Shown here: positions 35,751 through 46,870 of the stretch, piece after piece | Position numbering within the stretch: the stretch's first letter is position 1 | Layout of the letters: the number at the start of each line of letters is the position of its first letter | Origin: Nymphaea colorata | Taxonomy: Eukaryota > Streptophyta > Magnoliopsida > Nymphaeales > Nymphaeaceae | Direction: 5' to 3' | Assembly: GCF_008831285.2 (NCBI RefSeq) | Contig: NC_045145.1 | Location: 4,132,723 to 4,196,722, forward strand | Length of the DNA: 64,000 bases | Position numbers and translations under genes: made by a program | Notes under the pieces: model-generated | What the model saw: only the letters and a program-made list of their open reading frames with translations | What the model was told of the DNA's origin: nothing | Databases searched by the model: none

Positions 35751-37085
35751 TTTGAGGATCAGTCTAGCAGGGGCTTCTCAAACATGGTATTTCATATTTG
35801 AGAAGCCTCCATCTCCAATAAGGATCCAAGGGAACCGAACATGTATAGATTTCAAAAGTATGGATTTAAGATCCTCAAAATGCCTCAAGTCCAAGGGTCT
35901 CAAAGGGGTTCCGACTTTATTGACAACATTTAAGATGCAAGCATTACGAATTTATGATGTAAGCATTACGAATTTATGATGTAAGCATTACGAATTTAAG
36001 ATGCAAGTATTACAAATTTATGTATGGCATCCGTCCTAATTATATACAAATATCGGATGTTAAGTAGAATATAAATACAATTTAAAAAACTAGTGCCAAA
36101 TTAAGTGCGCATTAAAGAAGTAACTGTTATATATCTAGTATTATAAGTTTATAACTATACAAATATACAACATAAGTGGGCATTAAAGAAGTAACTGTTA
36201 TATGTCTAGTATTATAAGTTTATAACTGTACAAATATACAACATATATTGTCTATAACATATACAAGACTGATTAAAAAAACAAGTAATATGTACATAAC
36301 TTATAAGCGGCACACATATATATATAAGCATATGAGCATATGGCTTATGCAATATACAAAGTTATGAGCAGCATATAGTTTCTAGTATAAAACTGTAAAA
36401 GTCTGCACTTAAATACTAAAAACAGTATAACAGATGTAGCAAAATAGAAAACACTGAAAAAAAAAGCATCATTTCTACTAAGCAAGATGAAAAAAAGATA
36501 ACATGACTACTCCTTCTAGACAAACTTAATTAAGTTGACAGCTTTTCCCACAAATAGATTGAAGTAACAGTTAACTAAGAAATCTACTTTCTACCATAAT
36601 AAGCTACAATTTTGGTGATAACACCACATTCTTGAGAATTGGCTAAGGAAGCAAGATGAAGAAGATACATTGAGTAGAAAATGTGAGAAAGACATCCAAC
36701 CACATAACTATTTCAGAAAAAGCACAACTTCCAGTTATATGAAAAGAATATGCCCATATGATCAAGCAACTATCGAGTGGTCTTATACAGACACCAACGT
36801 TAATAGAACTAGGGCTTCACAGAATTGGGTCGACCAATATCTACCTGGACAGAATTAAGACAGAAATTCGTCAGATATTACAACACTATCGCTTCCCTTC
36901 CTTGAATTTCTTCTCCAGCCTCCTCAAAATTGGTAAAGCTGCAAATTATATCAGAAAACTAGTATAAAAATGGCATGTAATGATGTAAAACGTGAAGTCT
37001 ATGCCGTGCATCTACTCTCTTCAAAAATCAAAAGGTTGCGGTACAGAATGCACCCAAATTACCTCCGCCAAGTCTCTGTGCTGTG

Positions 37086-37260
37086 GTTGTGGGCCAGGGC
37101 AAGGAGAGAGGGAGCCAGCGGGCAGCGAAACTGTGATTGTGGTGTGGGCCAGGGCAGGGAAAGAGGAGCCAGCGAGATGTGTGATTGTGGGCCAGGGCAG
37201 CGAGAGAGAGGGTGTGAGAGAGAGTGCCTTGCTATCTGCTGCGGTTGTGGGCCAGAGAGG
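37086..37260. repeat. Subterminal repeats of the hAT element
   Basis: TGTGGGCCAGGGCA occurs exactly at 37,088-37,101, 37,143-37,156 and 37,186-37,199. A shortened copy TGTGGGCCAGAG lies at 37,246-37,257, and weaker 'gtcgggcca' and 'gttgggccagag' variants follow to 37,400. Clustered subterminal motifs are where hAT transposases usually bind. Confidence 0.75.
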
Positions 37261-38041
37261 AGGGGACCATCCGAGCAAGCGGGAGAGAGAGGGGCGAAAG
37301 GATAGGGTAGGGTAGAGAGGGAGTGAGCGAGAGAGAAAGGGGCGAAAGACAGGAGGGAGCGAGCGGGTCGGGCCAAGACCATCCGCGGGTTGGGCCAGAG
37401 TAAAAGAAACTGATTTTTTAATGTAATTTTTTTTTTCTTGAAGCTCACCCGGGCCATGGCCCAGGCGGCCCCCCCTCCCTCCGCCTCTGGTTCTATTGCT
37501 GCTTCGAGATGTGGGTGGGAGATAAGATATTTGTCCACTGGAGTGCAATGTGTGTACTGTTTACAGTTCAATGGAGTAGTAGTACTCACAAGAATTGAAC
37601 TGGTGACGCGTTTGTTGTGCCGATTGGTTTGTCCAAAGATCAACTCATCAGCTGCAATTAGGTAAAAACATGTGTGCACGCATTGTTTTATTAGTTAGCT
37701 TTCGTTTTTAGTACACCATCAATGAAGGACAATGACGACGATGTTGATACTACATAACTAGAATAGTGCCACTTGTCAAATCACACAAAAAGAGGGACGA
37801 GGTCTTCTTTTTTTCTTTTACATATATATATAGGTAAAAAACATGTGTGCATGCCTTGTTTTATTAGTTCAGCTTTCCTTTTTTCGGAGCTCACTTGGTG
37901 TAATCTTTCACAGACAATGTGGCAAAAGGTAGTACACCATCAATGAAGGGCAATGATGACGGTGTTGATACTACACATCTAAAATGGTGGCACTTGTCAA
38001 ATCACACACAAAAAAGGACATAAAGTAAGAGTCAAGCTTTG

Positions 38042-38168
38042 TTTTTTAGAAGCCCACTTGGTGTAACCTTTCCAGGGTTAGAATACAAGAATGTGGCAAA
38101 AGGTTTTTTAGAAGCCCACTTGGTGTAACCTTTCCAGCGTTAGAATACAAGAATGTGTGGCAAAAGGT
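38042..38168. repeat. 62-bp tandem repeat private to copy A
   Basis: The unit 'ttttttagaagcccacttgg' and onward to 'ggcaaaagg' occurs twice. Copy B has a single related unit at about 54,295-54,355. The neighbouring 37,660-38,020 also holds two diverged copies of one roughly 180-bp block, so this part of copy A has expanded repeatedly. Confidence 0.85.
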
Positions 38169-39822
38169 AGGTCAAACATTATTTTGATGCATGTATAACT
38201 GGCTTGCAGTACACCATAAATGAAGAACAATGATGAAAAAGGTTCTTTTTCTTTTATATATATACATATATATATATAGAAAAAATGAAAAGAAAAAGGT
38301 GATGAAAATTTTCATTATTTACTGTTCATTCTTACTTTTTTCTCTATGTTTTTCTCTCAATCATCTATTTGCATCAGATGGATGACTTTGTTAGAAGGCA
38401 TAACTGGAGTCACCATTTACTTACCTATATAAATGGCTTACTTACATATATAAATGGTTGGGTTTGCTCCAACACCAAAAAATGAGATTTCTAGTTAGCT
38501 ATCTATGTGTTTTGTCATGTCCACTTATAACCATGCAGATGTCAATATGTGAAAAGCTAGATAACAACCTCTTTCAAATGGTGGTTTGTGTTGAACTTTA
38601 CTTGATGGTTGTCTTATTTCCCATGCAAGTCCTGTAGTATCCAAGGACCCCAGGGGTAGAAAGAAGGAGAGCGGTTTTGGCCTCTCCTCCTATCGCTAAA
38701 TAGATGCCTACAACTCAAAAACTGGTTCAGTGTCTCTTAGGGCCTACACTATAAATATTAAAAGTTTATTTTAATTTCAAAAGCTTGTGATGTTCCTTAT
38801 GTACTTCGAGACTCCAAGAAAAGACTCTTATAGCCATTACCTTTTTAAGATATATCGAGCCATTTGATAATGACGCAATTGTGACCTCAATATCCGTCAT
38901 GTAGAACCTATATCTATTTAGGAGAGATTGCGTGTGCTATACGTTAATCATGTAAGCTTTGTGTAAAGTCACCAAGACAAAAAGAAAAGGTAGGGCTAAT
39001 TTTTAGGGCATTACAACTTTTCTGGTATCATAGAATCAAGCTATTTTTGAGTTTTGTTATTTTTTCATTTATTTTACTTTCTTAACTTTTAGGATTTTTT
39101 CTTCTCTAAAAAAATTGCCTTTTTTTTCAGAATTTCAATTTTACCAAAATACTTGATAAAACATCACTTAAAGCCACTAACAATATTTGTGGCTCTGATC
39201 ACTACCAAGTCTAAATGGCCATGAGATCTCAAATTCTGATCTAAACACCAAAGTCATAGACATTGGGGACAGACTGAACGTATGTTCCTTCAACTCTAAC
39301 CCTCGGAGGTCGTTTTGGCAGCATGAACAATTTGTTGACAGTCACAAGGTTTCCTTACTGCCAAATGGCTGCTAAGGGATAACAACAAACATCTATTTAT
39401 CAAGACAGGCACTAGTTGAAAGCATGCCTCTCGTCTCATAGTAAGCCATTCATCCACAAGAATGCCCAAGTTAGCCCAAATATGCAGTCCAATCTTCTCT
39501 CAAGGGTGATCTTTTACATCTAGTAACAAACAAACTCAAGCACCATTTCCAGAACTTGGTGACTTTAGTTTTCAGGTTACCTAAACCCATCTTCAACTTA
39601 CACCTATTTCTGAAGGTCCATAAGAACAACACCACAAGGTGAAAGAAGTGCACCAACACTTAGCGAGCCAACTTTTCTTAAACCTGCAAGCATGCCACAC
39701 AACTAATTCTTCATTAGAAACACCAAAATGAGGAATTCTTTCCTACAAACTCCAAAGGGATTGGCGCAACAAATGGGGTGGGGGCTATAGATGCCAAATT
39801 TCTATGTTGGAAGAGGGAGGGA

Positions 39823-39834
39823 GGGGGGGGGGGG
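39823..39834 (+). repeat. Poly(G) run
   Basis: Twelve consecutive G follow 'gggagggag' in copy A. The matching copy B site (near 56,135) reads only 'gggtggggggtgg'. It could form a G-quadruplex and is a likely site of assembly or sequencing error. Confidence 0.7.
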
Positions 39835-40733
39835 AGCGGAAGTTTAAGCATAGGGCGGCAACCCCAAACACTGAAAGCAGACTTTATACCCTAAGGGGAC
39901 GAGGGGTTGGGTGGAGGCTTCAATATTTACCAGGTGGTGAGGAATTCTTTCTTCCAAATTTTGCCCACCAAAACTGTCTAAATTTTAATCACCATTCTGC
40001 ATCAAAAGTTAATATGACTTTACATTTCCTCATCCTTACAACACAAGAAGCTTCTGTTCACCAAAACAGTACCATGGACCTCCATTTGCCAAGCGTGGGA
40101 AGCCTGCCCCAAGCTGCCAATTGAATAAACCATTAAGACCTGGGGCGACACTCCTTTCTCCAAGCCCACTTCCACCAACTCATATCCTCCTAAGAGCCCC
40201 TCATCAAACCATTTCTTTATTTTTATGGTTAAAATGATTCTTCACGGGTCTAACATCTATGGGTCTGGTACAATGTATGCTTTCATGTTTTAATATGATA
40301 AATAATGTTAAATATTCACCAAACATATACCTCCAGAGTTTGCATTATGGCCATGGTACTGCCGCAAAACCAACGGTGACAACCTTGAATTTGATGACAA
40401 CCGATTATACGTGGGATAAGAACTATTCTGTTCCCATCGTTTGTATGCAATATGAAAGAAATCAAAATTTAAGTGTATTTTTATTATTTCATGAAAACTT
40501 GATCCTCATGGTTCATAATTTTGTTTTAAAGTAATTTTAGGGGCCTATAGTGAGGTGTAAAGGCAAGAAAAGATATTCCGGATCTTTCTCACACAAGTGA
40601 TACGTTTTTCTTAGACAATGTTCTAATTGAGCAGACAGTTACTGCCAAACTTGAAATCTGAACTTCAAAGATTCAAAAAACACTTTCTTTGGTTTATTTT
40701 ATTTTCAAGTTCAAACTTTTTTTTCCAAGGATA

Positions 40734-40915
40734 GTGTAGCTGGTTGGATAGATAGAGCGGTGAAAGGTCAGTTGTTAGTTCAATTTTCATAGGTGCTGCT
40801 TTATTGGACTGCAAATAGTTGGTGCACGATGTTTACTTAGTGGGTGTTCTGCTTCCTATCTAAATCTAGGAAAAAGGGGATGAACTTCGGCCTCTTTGGG
40901 GTGCCACCTCTATAT
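40734..40915 (+). mobile_element. SINE-like element, copy A
   Basis: The head reads GTGTAGCTGGTTGGATAGAT with an A-box-like TAGCTGGTTGGA, then AGTTCAATTTT at B-box position, and a body ending 'aacttcggcctctttggggtg'. The copy B counterpart at 57,034 reads AGTTCGATTTT, closer to a true B-box. It is a tRNA-derived SINE that predates the segmental duplication. Confidence 0.55.
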
Positions 40916-41343
40916 CCAAAAAATGTGTGTAGTTTCATTAAACCATTTTTGGAACTTTTATGGTTAGATAAAGAACAATAAGAATGACAAACATTGGTTG
41001 ATAATTAATGTGTTAGTGAAGTTACGGCCTATGTGCAAAAGTGAATAAATGGAAGCATTATTTGAAAAAAATGTGTTTATTTCAATATAGGCTTTAAAAG
41101 ATAATTTGAGAGAGAGAGAAAGAGAGCTTCAACAATATATGAATAGGAAATAATTATGTGGACCATATATGAATAGGAGTAATTAAACAACTGTACTGAA
41201 CCAATAATCACACAATGCTATCTGAAAAATGAAAATTGAATGATTGATACAGAGAGAAAGTTACAAATGCCGGGAACACCTTTCTCAGTAAAGGAGGGAA
41301 GGACATTCTGGTAATTTATTAAAATATGTCCTCCATAATCTTT

Positions 41344-41468
41344 TTACGTTTTTTCATTTTCAATTTTGTCGTTACAAAAAGTTTTCTTTTTTAGAGTGAA
41401 TTAAGTTACGTTTTTTCATTTTCAATTTTGTCGTTACAAAAAGTTTTCTTTTTTAGAGTGAATTAAGG
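41344..41468. repeat. 62-bp tandem repeat upstream of UGT pseudogene
   Basis: The block 'ttacgttttttcattttcaa' and onward to 'gagtgaattaag' occurs twice exactly. The same block, diverged and inverted, is present at about 50,280-50,345 in the spacer between the two copies. Confidence 0.85.
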
Positions 41469-41918
41469 GTATTCTAATTATTAACCATACTAGTCCACGA
41501 AAAAACATGCATAGTATGGCGCATGTAACCAGCTTGATAGGATGTGATGTTACCCTCTTTTTACATCAAAAGGTCTCCACTTTTAGAAGACTGAACATAT
41601 GACAGGAGAGATCTTGGAGCCACTAGGCAGCATTAACAAATTTAAAAAGTGTTGTGTGAACATGGTTTATTTTTTATGGAAACACATGCAACAATAACAG
41701 CTTGTTGCTATTATCAAACAACAGCTTGTTACTATTATCAAACAGCTGTGCATTTTCATGTCCAGAACGGTGAACAGGATACCTTCAACTTGGTACTTTG
41801 CTGCACCCTATTGACCGATGAGCAAAAGGTATCTTTCTAGGGTTTAATGTGCAGTCCGTGGCCTACCAGCTATGACTTTATATGCTCTTTTAGGCTTCAT
41901 TCTTATATTTAGCGAGCA

Positions 41919-41920
41919 AA

Positions 41921-41966
<46 letters not shown>
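41919..41966. repeat. (GA)n tract ending at the UGT-A start codon
   Basis: An almost pure GAGA run ends directly at the ATG of the copy A UGT. In copy B the same position (about 58,043-58,116) is a longer GA/GAAA run. It is presumably leader sequence in both. Confidence 0.9.
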
Positions 41967-41969
<3 letters not shown>

Positions 41970-44555
41970 GCTATCCCCCATGCCCTCGTTGTCCCCTTTT
42001 GTGCCCAAGGCCATGTTGCACCCCTCATGGAGCTCTCACACCATCTAGCTGATCAAGATGTTCTCGTTACCTTTGTGTACACGGAAACTGTACACAAGTA
42101 TGTCATGGCGGCGCTGCCGGAAAACTTCCGTAGCAATTACAGTGGAAAATCCGGTTGGTGACCATCCCCGATGGCACAGTTAACGACGAGGAGCGCTTAA
42201 ACTTTTCAAAGCTGTTTCCCCTCCTGCTGTACAACACCCCTAGTTTCATACAGGAGCTCATACTGAGCACCAATGAGAAGGAGGAGCACAAGATTACGTT
42301 TGTAATCGTTGATGGGACGATGGGATTTCTCCTAGATGTTGCCAAGAAGCTCAACATCCCTAGAGCTGCCTTCTGGCCAGCCTCAGCTTGGAATTTGTTC
42401 ATGCTCTTCAAGATGCCAACGCTGATCGATGCCGAAGTCATAGATCTAATGGTAAGGCCCCTGTTCCAGATATGTATTCTAATGCACTTTTTCTCCTTGT
42501 TTGCATACTCTTGGCATTGAGGTGTAAGGGGTTAATTGCGTACGATGAGATATTTGTGCAAGTTCGTGAAGTGAATTTTGAAAAACCAACTTAATTTTTG
42601 GTAGACAACTTAAGGAATTAGTACTTTAGATAGTCAAATATTCAGTTCATAAAAAACGTCATTTTGCACATCTGTATAGTTTTGAGGTCGACTCTCTTGG
42701 TTGTTGAACAATTAAGTCTTTGTTCTTGAAATGTAATAGAGGAAAAGGCCAACACAAATGATGAGAATGTGTGTCTCATAGGGCATAGAGCCCAAACCTA
42801 ACACAAATCGCTTGTATGATGTGAGTCGAGCCATCTGATCAATCTGCTGTCTGGGTATGACTCTTCAAATGTACAATTGTGATGGTGCCTTCCTTATTGG
42901 ACGATCTAGGCCACACCTTCAGTTTTCAAGAACACACTCTTAACAATTTATAATATCAGTGTCCTACCAGATATAATTATTTAAATGTAATCCACACCAA
43001 TTCTTAATCGAATATTAAAAAATTTTTCATATCTGATTTTTTCAAAATAGATTGATCAGGTATCTGATCCAATTATTGATATCCCTGTAGTCTCGTAGTT
43101 AGAAAAACCTTGTGAATATTTGAGATCTTCCCATAGTGTATCTTTTTGTCAGAATATGTCCAAGATGACCAGGATTTCATATTTTCGTGATTTTTGTATC
43201 AAAAACTCAAGCAATCGGAAATGGGGAGTTTTACAACTATAGTTTTGTTCACATAAGTAATTTACAGTTTTAAAGATTAATATTCAACTTTGTAAACGAT
43301 ATCTAGAATCATATGCATGCAACAATGTTTGTGTTTGTGTAGAACGTGATTTTCTGTTTCCAGTAAATTAAAACTTCAGAAAATCATGTAAATGCTGAGA
43401 AACGGGATCCACTTTTTTAGCGGTTCTGAACAAATGAAAATAAAGGCCATATTAAGAAAATGGGAAACAGTGAATAAGAATATTAGGACCAAATCATGTT
43501 ACATTTAAATAAATTGAATGACAGCCTTAGCACTGAGGAACAGTTGGCCCATGACACTACCTACTGTTTTTTTTGGGGAAATAAATTAAATTATATTTTG
43601 CTTTAATCTTGAAATGAAATGAATTTCACCTATTACTAAAAGCAACAATATTTTCGCTGGCATGGGAATAGGGTTTCCAAAAGATAGCAAATTATTCCAA
43701 CTTTCTGAAGGGTTACCAGCCTTCAACCCAGCGCATCTGTTCTGGGTGCCCTTTAGAGACACCAAGGAACAGGAGAATTTCTTCAAGCACCTACAGAAGT
43801 GCATCGAGCCCATGAAAGGGATAGATCACATCCTCTGCAACTCATTTTCAGAGCTTGAATCGCCATTTCTCAAGCTCATCAACAATGCACTCCCAATCGG
43901 TCCTCTTCTCTCAACCGGCAATTCCGGGCGCCAGCCATCTTCGTTCTGGGCTGAAGACTTTAGCTGCATCAACTGGCTCGATCGACAACCGGCTTGCTCC
44001 GTCATCTATGTCTCACTGGGAAGCACCACGATACTCAGCAAGCACCAACTGGGCGAGCTTGCACTTGGGCTCGAGCTCACTGGACGACCATTCCTCTGGG
44101 TCTCTAGACCTACCATTATGGAGAATAATGCAGCTGTATATCCGGAAGGATTCATGGATCGAGTCGCAAGGCGCGCACTCGTTGTGGAATGGGCTCCACA
44201 AAAGGAAGTACTCTCCCATCCGTCGGTCGCATGTTTCCTGACTCACTGCGGCTGGAACTCAACCATGGAAGCGCTGTTCAATGGGGTTGGGTTGGCCTTA
44301 CTTGCTGATCAGTTTCTAACCAGACCTGCATAGTTGATCTGTGGAAGTGGCTTGAAGTTAGTGAACGATGAGGACGGTGTTGTTGGTAAAGAAGAAATCA
44401 AAAAGAAAATAGAGGATTTGATGAATGATGAAGGAATCAGGGAGAGAGTTGGTGACATGAAAGAGAAGGGAAAGAGGGCGGTGATGGAGGGTGGTGCTTC
44501 CTTTGATAATCTCAAAGGATTTGTGCACATCATAAAGAGGGAGGCAGGAAATTAA
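41967..44555 (+). pseudogene. UGT83A-like UDP-glycosyltransferase, broken copy A
   Basis: This is the counterpart of the intact gene at 58,117-61,380. Exon 1 is 41,967-42,451 and exon 2 is about 43,672-44,555. Breaks relative to the intact copy are a 1-nt deletion near 42,147 (stop at 42,161), a 1-nt deletion just before the intron (near 42,449), an 8-nt and a 1-nt deletion inside the PSPG box (44,285-44,310) that restore frame but remove the GVPMLGWP core, a 1-nt deletion near 44,325 leading to TAG, and a 2-nt deletion near 44,347. All are deletions. AATAAA lies at 44,603. The exon 1 catalytic His and Asp and the PSPG HCGWNS are still readable, which implies recent decay. The all-deletion pattern also fits consensus error in the assembly. 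Confidence 0.9.
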
Positions 44556-44992
44556 AACTGTTCAAGTTAAACTATCGAGCCTTTAATTTGGTTCAACCAA
44601 TGAATAAATGTCACTTTCAAGGTTAGAGGGTGTTTGGCAACTGTAATAAATTGTCACTGTATCGTGAAACTGCCTCAAAAATTGTCTACATAAATTATTT
44701 ATCCGGGTACCATCGTGTTTAATGAATATATCATAAATTTCGTATCAAAATCACTGAATAGTAACAATCTCTCTTACAAGTGCCGAACAGTCTTAATATG
44801 CTACGCAAATTGTAGTCAAACAAAAGCGAACCATTGACAAAAATATAAAAAATGAAGCAAGCAAAAAAATGCAGGATATAGTTGAGAATGAGAATTGCAA
44901 GAGAGAAAATCTGAAGCAACAAGAGAAGCCATCGGCAGTTGAGTTGCGGAAAGTGGAAGCCGTCGATCGGCGAAACCGAACACTCTTGTCGA

Positions 44993-45560
44993 CAGTGGCG
45001 GAGCCAGAAAAGTTTTGTCGGGGGTGCACCCATTCATAGATTTTCACATACTAAGGGGCACTCACATATAGAACAAAGCAAATATTTAAAGATATTAATG
45101 TAAAAATAAACAAACATTGAGGGATGTTTGGTGAAGCTTTGATCTCCTCATTCCTCAAGTGCGATTAGATCGCCAAACAAAAATCCTTCATAAATTAGAC
45201 AAATTTGAAAACTGAAATTCATTATCCTATACGTTAAGTGCTACTGCTATCAGATTCACCGCTTCTTCTTAATTTTCCACTAATAGTTAAGAAAAGAAAC
45301 AAAAAAGCAGGAGTCAGGAGCAGCAGAGGAGACGGAAGCGATTAAATGCCAGACCCTCGGACATTTACCCCGCGGCCTGCCGCCAGTGATTTCGGTGTTG
45401 GCTTAGAATTCTCGTAAATCCCTGAACGAGATGCTTGCAGTAACCTCGCTTGGAGGCTGGAGCATAACAGAAAGAGGGCTGGAGGCAGAGGAAAACGGTG
45501 GGGCGCGATCCAATCCTGGCATGGGCAACTGCCAAAACATGCCTTGAAGCTCCGCTACTG
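44993..45560. mobile_element. Non-autonomous hAT element, 568 bp, with exact 8-bp TSD
   Basis: The left end is CAGTGGCGGAGCCAG. The right end, reverse-complemented, is CAGTAGCGGAGCTTC, with 11 of the first 12 positions matching. CTTGTCGA lies on both sides (44,985-44,992 and 45,561-45,568). Copy B has CTTGTCGA once, uninterrupted, near 61,853. The ends resemble the 5.2-kb hAT element in the same copy, which may have supplied transposase. It contains no transposase of its own. Confidence 0.93.
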
Positions 45561-45764
45561 CTTGTCGATGGTGAAAGCTGTTGGCAAAGCCCAATATACC
45601 TAATTAGGTATATTTATTTTAAAGTTAATGAGAAATGATCTTTTAAAGCTCAAACAAAGTCTAGAGCATAACTACAAATATCGTTTTCGGGTTTTTATTG
45701 GTGAGGTTTTCTCGTACGGTCATCGGCAAAAGTTGTTGTTTTTGAAAACTCTGAGAGTTTTTTA

Positions 45765-46870
45765 AAAAAATAACAAAATCAAACTATTAGGTAAAAATAA
45801 AAACGGAAAAACTAATAAGTATTGTATTGCATTTAAGAGGTTAAGTGAAATGCCTCAAACAAGAGGAAATAAAACAATGAAACACAAGTTGCAAAAAATA
45901 AAAACAGAAAATGAAATAAAAAATAAATGAAAAATCATGAAAAAAATGTGATAAATTCACTTTTAACCTTTTTCAATATATCGCAATAGTTTCCCGTTTT
46001 TATCGTTTTATTTGATTTCTAGTTAATATCGTGATATTCGTGGCTATGGAACTTTAGAGAAAACAAACTCATGCTAGTTGTGGTTAAGTCTCGATAGGAA
46101 GTAGGCCTTTTGCCGATTATCCTGCTACCTTTTAATGCATCAAAACAATGGGCTATAGCTAAATATTGTCGATGAAGCACGATACTATTGAATACGTTAA
46201 GGCCTTCATCAATAAATTGGTGATATAACATCTATGAAGCATGCATGTAAACACTACATAAGTTGGTTCCCTTATCTATATAAGCGATGATATGTCCTTA
46301 TGTTGCAATTATTCGTTTGAAACAAAGATGAAAATAAGAAATATCTGCCTGAACCTGTGGCAGTAGGGAGTGTTTGACGTATATTCTTGAGTTTCAACTT
46401 AGATATGTTATATCCATAGTCACAGAAAACACGTTCATTTGGAAAAAATGCGATAAATTAATTAGCCATTTAAAACTTGAAAATTGCATGTTTCTGAAAA
46501 AAACTTTAAAAAGACAAAAAAGCGTTTTAAACATGTTTTTAAGGCATTTTTTCACGTTTTTTGAGTCTTTTTATTCTTTTTTGAGTTTTTTTTAATGTCA
46601 AACAGCTTTTTCATTTTTTATTTTTTATTTATTGCAAATCTACTTATCTTTTGATGTTTGTGTTATTAGTTTCTCACTTATTTTATTTTCCCTCTATTTT
46701 TAGGTTTTTAAATTTTAGAAAGTTTACTATATTTTCTGTTTTTTTTCTTATTTTTTTCCAGCTCGCCACATTATACCAGAGAAAAACCTGACCGTTTAAA
46801 ACTCCAAGATATTGTTTGTGACTATGGTTGTATCCTAAAAACTTCTTGCTTGAAGATCACCTAAGATTCT
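45765..46870. other. Stretch present in copy A but not copy B
   Basis: Copy B passes directly from 'gagtttttttatttacgacc' (about 62,050) to 'aataattcccataacgattgg'. Copy A has about 1.1 kb of A/T-rich text between the equivalents, with poly-A-rich words on the left and poly-T-rich words on the right, suggesting an imperfect foldback. It is either an insertion in A or a deletion in B. No gene is present. Confidence 0.6.

Larger units (their letters stand above)
32329..37489 (-). mobile_element. hAT-superfamily DNA transposon, 5.2 kb, decayed
   Basis: The left end is CAGGGGCGAAGCCAGG. The right end, reverse-complemented, is CAGAGGCGGAGGGAGG, matching at 12 of 16 positions. It carries an internal transposase pseudogene on the minus strand, a (TA)n at about 32,397-32,429 close to the left end, and GC-rich subterminal repeats near the right end. 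Copy B lacks the whole element and retains the uninterrupted site, which fixes both boundaries independently. Confidence 0.9.

Noticed and set aside
36970-37679. Several 100-200 codon frames rich in Gly, Arg, Pro and Ser on both strands
   Set aside because: They span the GC-rich subterminal repeats and the right end of the hAT element. The frames are by-products of repeated GGGCCAGGGC text.
43855-44246. 128- and 77-codon frames in other phases, repeated at 60,662-61,053
   Set aside because: They are alternative-phase shadows of UGT exon 2. They are conserved between copies only because the DNA is nearly identical.
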